DNA from: JBEKCP01 sp050014815
Lineage (GTDB): Bacteria > Planctomycetota > Planctomycetia > Pirellulales > Thermoguttaceae
Reading direction: 5' to 3'
DNA length: 28,926 nt
NCBI GenBank assembly: GCA_050014815.1
Contig: JBEKCP010000011.1
Location: 1 to 28,926 of the forward strand
In this document: piece by piece, positions 24,038 through 28,926 of the stretch
How the letters are laid out: each line of letters opens with the position of its first letter
Position numbering within the stretch: the first letter of the stretch is position 1
The notes under the pieces: model-generated
Told to the model about the DNA's origin: nothing
Databases searched by the model: none
The model's input: the letters and a program-made list of their open reading frames with translations, nothing else
Translations under genes and position numbers: made by a program

Positions 24038-24388
24038 TCAGAGGCCCAAAGAATCACGTAAACATCCCTCGACGGCGTGCAAATCACGAGCCGTCGGATT
24101 CCCAAGCTTTCTTATGATGAGAGTTCGCTGCACGGTGGCCATGTGGGAACGAACCCAGGAAGGCTGGTGCAACCCCGCTGTTTTCCAGTCCTGCAAAGCG
24201 CAATCAGTTGTGCGGGTGGTTCTTGGGCGCCTGGAGGTGACGGCGGCAATCAGCAATTCGTCCCAATCATCATGATAGGTGCAGGTGCTGACTACCACGG
24301 CGGGACGGTCTTTTTTGCCGCCTGGGCCGCTGAACGGAAATTGAACGAGCACCACCTCCCCGCGCTTATATGGATGCCGGGCGGCCAT
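24038..24388 (-). CDS. PemK/MazF-family type II toxin (mRNA interferase)
   Basis: A 116-residue protein of typical MazF length. The N-terminus KRGEVVLVQFPFSGPGGKKDRPAVVVS (in part) is the diagnostic beta-hairpin of the family: Arg-Gly-Glu-Val start, FPF strand, and the KxRPAVV segment that contributes to the RNA-cleaving site. IAAVTS and the QPSWVRSHMATVQRTLI segment match later strands, including the conserved Ser/Thr-rich region. These toxins cleave mRNA at short sites and are held by an antitoxin encoded just upstream. Here the ATG at 24388 shares its A with the antitoxin's TAA stop, the usual coupling. The C-terminal helix (ARDLHAVEGCLRDSLGL) is intact. Confidence 0.9.
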   Translation of the reverse strand: MAARHPYKRGEVVLVQFPFSGPGGKKDRPAVVVSTCTYHDDWDELLIAAVTSRRPRTTRTTDCALQDWKTAGLHQPSWVRSHMATVQRTLIIRKLGNPTARDLHAVEGCLRDSLGL

Positions 24389-24633
24389 TATTCTCCCTCA
24401 TCATCCCAGTCCTCGGCTGAAAGTTGCAACCAGCCCAGGCTTTCAGCGACCTGGGCAAGCTCCTCCGCATCAACCTGTTGCTCTTTCACCACAAGTCCCA
24501 CAAAAGCAGGCGGCAGCTCGCCTGGTGTGACAACGGAATGGACATGAAGCAAGCCTTTCTTGGCCCATTCCTCAATTGTTTCGGGGGACAGCCCGAACCG
24601 AGTCGCTGCTTCGTTCAGGGAAATCATTGACAT
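24388..24633 (-). CDS. Antitoxin paired with MazF-type toxin
   Basis: An 81-residue acidic protein from ATG 24633 (ATG 24666 is also in frame). The N-terminal MISLNEAATRFGLSPETIEEWAKKGLL resembles a MerR/excisionase-like helix-turn-helix, which would bind the operon's promoter. The C-terminal part is acidic (SAEDWDDEGE), as expected for the toxin-binding tail. It lies directly upstream of the MazF-type gene with a one-base overlap. GGAGGG and AAAGG precede the 24633 start. The family is not the classical MazE (AbrB-type) fold, so pairing is inferred from position and size. Confidence 0.8.
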   Translation of the reverse strand: MSMISLNEAATRFGLSPETIEEWAKKGLLHVHSVVTPGELPPAFVGLVVKEQQVDAEELAQVAESLGWLQLSAEDWDDEGE

Positions 24634-24681
24634 AGCCTTTACCCTCCACGAATCTATGGTAAGCATAACTCCAATGACAGT

Positions 24682-25064
24682 TTAACCCACTTGGCGGTCT
24701 CGCGCTTCATAAAGAACCTTGCCTTTCTCGATGATCTCACGCAGAAACCAATTATCATCCTTCAAGCCACGCTCGATTTGCCAGGGGGTGCGCACAATCA
24801 GGTCGAGTGAAAACAGACGCTTGAATGCCATTGTGATGCGGATGGATTGATCGATCGCGTCCTTGACCCGCATGATAACGAGCAGATCGACGTCGCTCTC
24901 TTCATTGGTTTCCCGCAGGCATAGGAGCCAAATAGAATGATCTTGTCCGGCTGGAACCGCTCGGCGATGCGGCGCGCGAAACGGCGGATCGCCGCCACCG
25001 GGACGTTCGGCGAGGCGTAACGGTACGGCTGCACGTATCGGGGGCTAGTCTGTTTCTTGGCCAT
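24682..25064 (-). pseudogene. MNT-type nucleotidyltransferase broken by a frameshift
   Basis: The frame from ATG 25064 reads MAKKQTSPRYVQPYRY ... PDKIILFGSYACGKP, the start of a minimal nucleotidyltransferase with its G-S-Y/F motif. The next expected part, NEESDVDLLVIMRVKDAI (the catalytic D-x-D), is in the -1 frame and runs on to EIIEKGKVLYEARDRQVG at 24682. The break lies near 24907-24914 (GGGAAACCA on the minus strand) and is explained by loss of one base. Joined, the protein would be about 126 residues. Such MNT proteins usually pair with a HEPN protein as antitoxin (AMPylating the toxin); no HEPN gene is adjacent here, though one lies 1.8 kb away. A sequencing error is also possible. Confidence 0.8.
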
Positions 25065-25070
25065 GCCGTA

Positions 25071-25079
25071 ATTCTACCA
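25071..25079 (-). promoter_or_regulatory. Extended -10 promoter TGGTAGAAT before the MNT gene
   Basis: The minus strand reads TGGTAGAAT. The -10 box ends 6 bases before ATG 25064, so the transcript would start at or next to the start codon, giving a leaderless mRNA for the nucleotidyltransferase gene and perhaps the downstream toxin-antitoxin genes. Confidence 0.45.
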
Positions 25080-25112
25080 CCGGGGGCTGAGCGCGGCCAG
25101 TTTCACAAAACC

Positions 25113-25140
25113 TTGCAAGCGGGCGGAACCATGATAGAAT
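25113..25140 (+). promoter_or_regulatory. Plus-strand promoter TTGCAA-16-TAGAAT
   Basis: TTGCAA (25113-25118) and an extended -10 TGATAGAAT (25132-25140) are 16 bases apart, a good sigma-70-like match. It points into the tRNA-like remnant and the retropepsin-like gene. Confidence 0.5.
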
Positions 25141-25189
25141 AAGGTAAGTTACTGTGGTTCGTGGCAATTTGAACCCGTCTCAAGACATA

Positions 25190-25231
25190 CTCAGGGGCCA
25201 AAGGCCGGAGATTCAAATCCTCTCGCCCCGA
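25190..25231 (+). pseudogene. tRNA 3'-end remnant (T-arm and acceptor strand)
   Basis: Bases 25207-25223 form a T-arm: stem GGAGA/CCTCT (one A-C mismatch at the base of the loop, one G-T pair) around loop TTCAAAT. The acceptor 3' strand CGCCCCG (25224-25230) and discriminator A follow. The matching 5' acceptor strand CGGGGCG is not found in the preceding 90 bases, so only the 3' part of a tRNA is present. Its complement reads GREDLNLRPLAPE, a translation often seen across tRNA genes. Such fragments mark integration sites of mobile DNA. Confidence 0.5.
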
Positions 25232-25264
25232 TTTTGCCGCCTTGGGACGTAGCCGGAGCAATGT

Positions 25265-25642
25265 ATGGGCCGGATTCGAGAATACATCCGCGTCAACGGC
25301 AAGAAGTTCTGGACGCTCTTCGACTCCGGGGCTCGCAACACGTATATCGTCCCCGCCGTCGCCCGCCACCTCGCGACCACGAAGCTGCCGAAGTCCTTCA
25401 AGTCGGCGGTGGGAGGTAAAGTCCACAAGACCGCGACGGCCGCCCTCCTGGTGGCTCAAGTCGAAGGATACAATATTTCCACCAACGCCATGGTCATCGA
25501 CGACATCGGCGCCGACGAGGACGCCAGGCCCATTCAGGTGCTATTCGGCGCCTTGGCGATGCAGCAATGGGGGATCCGGCTCGTCCCCGAAGAGGAACGG
25601 CTGGACCTGGCGCACTACCCCAAGGAATTCGTCGAGTTCTAA
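25265..25642 (+). CDS. Retropepsin-like aspartic protease domain protein
   Basis: A 125-residue single-domain protein. Residues 16-29 read WTLFDSGARNTYIV, matching the retropepsin active-site loop (hydrophobic-hydrophobic-Asp-Ser-Gly-Ala) with Asp20 as catalytic residue. IDDIGADEDARPIQVLFGALAMQQWGIRLV toward the end fits the conserved Gly-Ala/Asn strand-turn (family pattern LGxxxL). Retropepsins act as dimers; bacterial single-domain versions are common and of unknown role, several in toxin- or repair-like pairs. GGAG lies 6 bases before the ATG. A plus-strand promoter is at 25113-25140 and a hairpin terminator at 25692-25718, so it is likely a single-gene unit. It may belong to the accessory island. 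Confidence 0.78.
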   Translation: MGRIREYIRVNGKKFWTLFDSGARNTYIVPAVARHLATTKLPKSFKSAVGGKVHKTATAALLVAQVEGYNISTNAMVIDDIGADEDARPIQVLFGALAMQQWGIRLVPEEERLDLAHYPKEFVEF

Positions 25643-25691
25643 ATAGCCTTGCACGATTCCGGGAAGGCTGGTACCCCGCGTCACGCCGCAA

Positions 25692-25718
25692 CCCCCGGAC
25701 GCAGTCCGGGGGCTTTCC
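25692..25718. terminator. Hairpin CCCCCGGAC-GCA-GTCCGGGGG, likely terminator
   Basis: A perfect 9-base-pair stem with a 3-base loop between the convergent retropepsin-like gene (ends 25642) and the unknown gene (ends 25741). It is followed on the plus strand by CTTTCC, a weak T-tract. The same 27 bases occur inside the FtsK-like gene at 5255-5281, so it is also a dispersed repeat. Confidence 0.6.
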
Positions 25719-25740
25719 TCACAGAATCACGCACGTCTAT

Positions 25741-26334
25741 TTAGGGATCGGCAGAAGGGGGGCCCGCGTCCGGCGGCGTTTCGTCCAGCCGGTCGAGCAC
25801 TTCCCGCAGGCGTTTTCGGTGCGGGTTGACGGCCCGGGGCAGGGCCTCTTCGATCGCGCAACGCACCTGGTCCAGTTGTGCGGGGGCGAAAGGCAGGAAC
25901 TGCGTGCCCGAGGGGACCTCCGCCAGTCGTTGTTTCACCGCGGGCGGCAGGTGAGTAACGCGGACCAGGGATTCCCGCTGCCCCTCGGTCAACCGGACTC
26001 CGGTGCCCAGCGTCGTCCGGTTGCCTTGGCCGAACGAGAGAATACTCTTAATGCCCCGCTTGTTCAGCAGGGCGGTGATCCGACGATAGACGCGGAGAAG
26101 CCCTTGGGCGTTCTCCTCATGTTTCGACTGGATCCATGCCAAGGCGACATAGGTCGCCAGCGAATTGACCTCCTGCCAGGTGAACGGCACCGGTTCCTCG
26201 GCCGTGGCGTTCCGGATGCGGCGGACGAGCCGGCTTTCCCAGGAGCCCAGCTCGTCGACGAGCAGTTGCCGCTCCGCCTGGCTGAGTTTCAGCGGGATCG
26301 GCTCGGAGCTGCCGGCGTGCCTTCTATGAGTCAT
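25741..26334 (-). CDS. Hypothetical protein
   Basis: A 197-residue protein not recognised. The N-terminal half is predicted helical (LKLSQAERQLLVDELGSWESRLVRRI in part; VNSLATYVALAWIQSKHEENAQGLLRV in part). The C-terminal third carries a basic stretch (NPHRKRLREVLDRLDE) and ends in a Pro/Ala tail. There is no signal peptide, membrane helix or catalytic motif. It lies 27 bases downstream of rfbH on the same strand, at the end of the polysaccharide genes. Codon composition agrees with its neighbours, so it is probably a real gene rather than a shadow. Confidence 0.72.
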   Translation of the reverse strand: MTHRRHAGSSEPIPLKLSQAERQLLVDELGSWESRLVRRIRNATAEEPVPFTWQEVNSLATYVALAWIQSKHEENAQGLLRVYRRITALLNKRGIKSILSFGQGNRTTLGTGVRLTEGQRESLVRVTHLPPAVKQRLAEVPSGTQFLPFAPAQLDQVRCAIEEALPRAVNPHRKRLREVLDRLDETPPDAGPPSADP

Positions 26335-26361
26335 GCGGATCTTGTCTTCCTATTCTCCGTT

Positions 26362-27678
26362 TCAATGCGCTTCATCCATGAATCGCCGGAAGGTCTCGAT
26401 CATATACGCCAATTGGGCATCGGTCAGTCCGGGATAGACGCCGACGAAGAATGTGTCGCGCATGATGGTGTCGGTGTTGCGGAGGTCGCCGGCCACGCGA
26501 TAGGCGATCTCCGCATAGGCGGGATGGCGGACCAGGTTGCCGCAGAAGAGGGGCCGCGTCTCGATCCTGGCCGCCTCCAGACAGGTCGTCAGTTCGTTGC
26601 GGGTGAAGCCGGCGCCGGGGCGGACCGTGATGACGAAGCCGAAATAGCTCGGCTCGGTTCCGGGCGGCGTTTGGGGCAGCAGGAGGCGGTCTCCGTAGGG
26701 CGCCAATGCCTCGCCCAGCGCGGTCCAGTTCCGCTTCCGCGCGGCCAGGAACCCGTCGAGCTTCTCCAACTGCGCGCAGCCGATGGCCGCCTGGATGTCG
26801 GTCACTTTGAGATTGTACCCGATGTGCGAGTAGACGTACTTGTGATCGTAGCCGAAGGGCAGCGTGCCGAACTGCTGCGAGAACCGCTTGCCGCAGGAGT
26901 TGTTCTCGCCGCCGCCGCAACAGCAATCGCGTCCCCAGTCGCGGAAGGAACGGGCGATGCGGGCCAGAAGGGGATCGCCGGTCAGGACCGCCCCCCCCTC
27001 GCCCGTCGTGATCTGGTGCGCCGGGTAGAAGGAAAGCGTGGCGAAGTCGCCGAGGGTGCCGGCGGGCCGGCCGCCGATCCTCGCGCCCAGGGCGTCGCAG
27101 CAGTCTTCGATCAGCCACAGCCCGCGCCGTCGGCACAGTTCCCCGAGCGCGGCCGCATCGAAGGGGATGCCCATCGTGTGGGCGATCAAGACGGCCCTGG
27201 TCCGCGGCCCGATGGCGGCGGCAACCGCATCGACCGAGGGCACGTACGTGCCCAGCTCCACGTCGACGAACACCGGCGCCGCCCGGTTCTGAATGATCGG
27301 GTTGACGGTGGTGGGGAATGCGGCGGCCGCCGTGACGACCTCGTCGCCGGGCCGCACCCTACGGTCGCCCAGGAGCGGGGAGGTGAGCGCGCTCATGGCG
27401 ATCAGGTTCGCCGAGGAGCCGGAGTTGACGGCCAGGGCCGCGTGCAGTCCGAGCCGAGCGGCCAGGTCCGTTTCGAACTGCTCGGCATAGCGGCCGGCGG
27501 TCAGCCAGAAGTCCAAGCAGGCGTCCACCGCGCGGCGGAGCTCGTCGGCGTCGAACACGCGGCCGCCGTAGTGGACGGTGCTCTCGCCCGGCACGAACTC
27601 CGACCGCCCGAAGGCCTCCTCGTGGTACTCGGCCACGAGATCGAGGATCTTGCGGCGTGTCTCGCCGGCTCGCGTCAT
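26362..27678 (-). CDS. rfbH: RfbH-type CDP-4-keto-6-deoxyglucose 3-dehydrase
   Basis: A 438-residue DegT/DnrJ/EryC1-fold enzyme. VNSGSSANLIAMSAL and AFPTTVNPI are the PLP/PMP phosphate-binding and substrate segments; LIEDCCDALGA follows. At the usual Schiff-base Lys position the sequence is SFYPAHQITTGEGGAV, with His221 replacing Lys. That substitution defines the PMP-dependent 3-dehydrases (E1, AscC/DdhC/RfbH) as opposed to aminotransferases. FRDWGRDCCCGGGENNSCGKRF supplies the Cys-rich region in which E1-type enzymes hold a 2Fe-2S cluster, and FGYDHKYVYSHIGYNLKVTD matches RfbH closely. The product is a 3,6-dideoxyhexose precursor for O-antigen-type glycans. ATG 27678 overlaps the glycosyltransferase stop by four bases (ATGA). 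The reductase partner (E3) is not in the window. Confidence 0.9.
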   Translation of the reverse strand: MTRAGETRRKILDLVAEYHEEAFGRSEFVPGESTVHYGGRVFDADELRRAVDACLDFWLTAGRYAEQFETDLAARLGLHAALAVNSGSSANLIAMSALTSPLLGDRRVRPGDEVVTAAAAFPTTVNPIIQNRAAPVFVDVELGTYVPSVDAVAAAIGPRTRAVLIAHTMGIPFDAAALGELCRRRGLWLIEDCCDALGARIGGRPAGTLGDFATLSFYPAHQITTGEGGAVLTGDPLLARIARSFRDWGRDCCCGGGENNSCGKRFSQQFGTLPFGYDHKYVYSHIGYNLKVTDIQAAIGCAQLEKLDGFLAARKRNWTALGEALAPYGDRLLLPQTPPGTEPSYFGFVITVRPGAGFTRNELTTCLEAARIETRPLFCGNLVRHPAYAEIAYRVAGDLRNTDTIMRDTFFVGVYPGLTDAQLAYMIETFRRFMDEAH

Positions 27679-28640
27679 CGCAGCTTGCTCTCCGGCGGCT
27701 TTCCCGGGTCGTCGAAGTTGATGCGTTCTCTTTCGACCACCAGGGGGCGGTGGAGCACCTGGGTGTGGATGGCCCCGATGTATTCGCCGAGGATCCCCAC
27801 GAAGAAGAGCTGGACGGCCGAGAAGAAGAAAATGCCGATCACCAGCGGCGCCATGCCGAGCTGAAAACTGTTCCAGAAGACCAGCTTGTAGAAGAAATAC
27901 GCCAGGGCCACCAGCAGGCTGAGGCAGGCGATGCCGAAGCCGAGCATGGTGGCCAGCCGCAGCGGGACCTTGGAATGGCTGACGATGCCCAGCATGGCGA
28001 TGTCGAACAAGTCGTAGAAGCTGTGCTTGCTCTTGCCGTGCTCGCGCTGCAACTGCGTGTACTCGACCTGGCAGGGACGGATGCCGATCTCGGCGATCAG
28101 TCCGCGGAAATAGGGGTAGACGTCGTCGATCCGCCGCAGGATGTCCATCACGCTCTTGTCGTAGAGTCCGAAGCCGTGGAAGCCGTCGATGAGCCGGATG
28201 TCCGCCAGCCTCCGGACCAGGCGGTAGTAAGAATTCCGCACGGCGAACATGATCGGCGATTCGTCGCTCTGCTCCTTCACCCCGACGACGATCTTGTGCC
28301 CCGCCTCCCACCTCTTGAGGAACTCGACGATCAGCTCCGGCGGCTCCTGGAGATCGGACGACAGGCCGATAACGGCGTCACCGCGGCCCTGCAAGAGCCC
28401 GTAGTAGAACGATCGCACCGGTCCGAAGTTCCTGGTGTTGATGATCACCCGCACGTTCTTGTCGGCGGCGGCCAGCCTCCTGAGGATGTCCTGCGTGCCG
28501 TCGGTCGACGCGTTGTCGATGAAGATGTGCTCGTAGCGGTACTTGCCGAGCGACGCGAAGATCGCCTTCACCTGGCGATAGGTTTCTTCGACGTTCTGTT
28601 CCTCGTTGTAGCAAGGCGTAACGACACTAATGAGTTTCAT
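27675..28640 (-). CDS. Family 2 glycosyltransferase with two membrane helices (DPM1/GtrB-like)
   Basis: A 321-residue enzyme from ATG 28640; an in-frame GTG at 28679 would add 13 residues of no family character. The GT-A domain starts MKLISVVTPCYNEEQNV; IDNASTDGTQDIL is the nucleotide-binding turn and GLSSDLQEPPELI carries the metal-binding acidic motif. Two C-terminal hydrophobic segments (near 230-255 and 265-292) form a hairpin, followed by a basic tail. This layout is that of GtrB/ArnC-type enzymes that load a sugar onto undecaprenyl phosphate at the inner membrane, or of related glycan-chain transferases. It overlaps rfbH by four bases, so both act in one surface-polysaccharide operon. 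The sugar transferred is unknown. Confidence 0.9.
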   Translation of the reverse strand: MKLISVVTPCYNEEQNVEETYRQVKAIFASLGKYRYEHIFIDNASTDGTQDILRRLAAADKNVRVIINTRNFGPVRSFYYGLLQGRGDAVIGLSSDLQEPPELIVEFLKRWEAGHKIVVGVKEQSDESPIMFAVRNSYYRLVRRLADIRLIDGFHGFGLYDKSVMDILRRIDDVYPYFRGLIAEIGIRPCQVEYTQLQREHGKSKHSFYDLFDIAMLGIVSHSKVPLRLATMLGFGIACLSLLVALAYFFYKLVFWNSFQLGMAPLVIGIFFFSAVQLFFVGILGEYIGAIHTQVLHRPLVVERERINFDDPGKPPESKLR

Positions 28641-28718
28641 GATGGGTTGGGTGTCCAAATGGAGGCTATTTTCGTTCACGGTTCTGGTTTCTTGCGGCCA
28701 GTGACGGGCCGCACCTCG

Positions 28719-28926
28719 TCAGTCAGCGCGTGCCCGGGCAAGGGCTTGCAACATCTTCCCCCACGCCATGTACGAAGGCACCCTGGCGGTAGTGCATTGC
28801 ACGACATCGAATCCCGCTGCGCGCAACAGCGATTCGAGCGATTTCTCATTGAAGTAGTTGAGGTGCTCGTGGCACTTCATAATGCCCAACGGCGGGATCA
28901 AATTGGTTTTCAGCCGCACGGCCGTC
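28719..28926 (-). CDS. C-terminal part of a class I SAM-dependent methyltransferase
   Basis: Only the last 69 or so codons lie in the window; the frame is open to the edge at 28926. The visible part, IPPLGIMKCHEHLNYFNEKSLESLLRAAGFDVV (in part), is the C-terminal region of type 11/23 methyltransferases, where His-x-x-x-Phe and a helix SLxxLLxxAGF close the Rossmann sheet. The rest, including the SAM-binding motif, is beyond the edge. It is on the same strand as the glycosyltransferase and rfbH, 78 bases upstream, and probably modifies a sugar or lipid carrier in the same pathway. Confidence 0.75.
   Translation of the reverse strand, partial: TAVRLKTNLIPPLGIMKCHEHLNYFNEKSLESLLRAAGFDVVQCTTARVPSYMAWGKMLQALARARAD

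Noticed and set aside
24900..24916. Programmed ribosomal frameshift in the MNT gene (GGGAAAC resembles a slippery heptamer)
   Set aside because: The heptamer is not in the frame needed for tandem slippage, and the missing base restores a normal family sequence, so a deletion or sequencing error is simpler.
25140..25231. Complete tRNA gene
   Set aside because: The T-arm and 3' acceptor strand are present, but no matching 5' acceptor strand, D-arm or convincing anticodon arm was found upstream.
25567..27864. Plus-strand open frame opposite rfbH and its neighbour
   Set aside because: Overlaps two well-supported minus-strand genes and encodes an Arg/Gly-rich product with no motif.

Overview
The window looks like a piece of a high-GC (roughly 60-65%) planctomycete chromosome. 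This is inferred from the gene mix, not from a marker gene: a Tat-exported Gfo/Idh/MocA oxidoreductase, a large exported HEAT-repeat protein, a quinoprotein-like exported protein, a PEP-CTERM protease, a microcompartment shell protein with a PduS-type flavo/Fe-S protein, and a WXG100/FtsK module in a Gram-negative-type genome full of short dispersed intergenic repeats. No rRNA or intact tRNA was seen, and no gene-free stretch exceeds 300 bases.

Layout. Bases 1-14623 are one unbroken run of minus-strand genes. In order of transcription: PduS-like protein, tandem-BMC shell protein (PduT-like), GmhA-like sugar isomerase, FAD oxidoreductase, WXG100-like protein, coiled-coil protein, second WxD-type small helical protein, three-domain FtsK/EccC-like ATPase, Gfo/Idh/MocA oxidoreductase, HEAT-repeat protein, and a methyltransferase/beta-propeller-type protein cut by the window edge. 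Bases 14874-20229 are on the plus strand: an exported trypsin-like protease with a PEP-CTERM tail, a divergent GalU-like nucleotidyltransferase, and a 1124-residue fusion of a fucokinase-type GHMP kinase with a UDPGP-type pyrophosphorylase, coupled to the nucleotidyltransferase by a 14-base overlap. From 20265 on, most genes are again on the minus strand: GmhB phosphatase, WbpA-type UDP-sugar dehydrogenase, a small accessory island (HEPN protein with partner, small fragments, MazF-type toxin with antitoxin, frameshifted MNT nucleotidyltransferase, tRNA 3'-end remnant, retropepsin-like protein on the plus strand), an unknown 197-residue protein, and surface-polysaccharide genes (RfbH, a membrane glycosyltransferase, a methyltransferase fragment).

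How the genes fit together. Three themes stand out. (1) A type VII-like module (4514-10067): FtsK/EccC-type ATPase plus WXG100-like proteins. (2) Nucleotide-sugar and polysaccharide synthesis: GmhA, GmhB, a sugar-1-kinase/pyrophosphorylase fusion, a second nucleotidyltransferase, WbpA, RfbH and a glycosyltransferase, which together could supply unusual heptose- or deoxysugar-containing surface glycans. (3) A toxin-antitoxin/repair island (22437-25642) with lower GC, broken genes and a tRNA fragment, as expected of transferred DNA.

Dispersed repeats run through the window. They fill almost every junction of the type VII-like operon, supply stop codons of at least three genes, and have inserted in frame inside the FtsK-like gene. 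Several promoters share an extended -10 form, TGNTANNNT.
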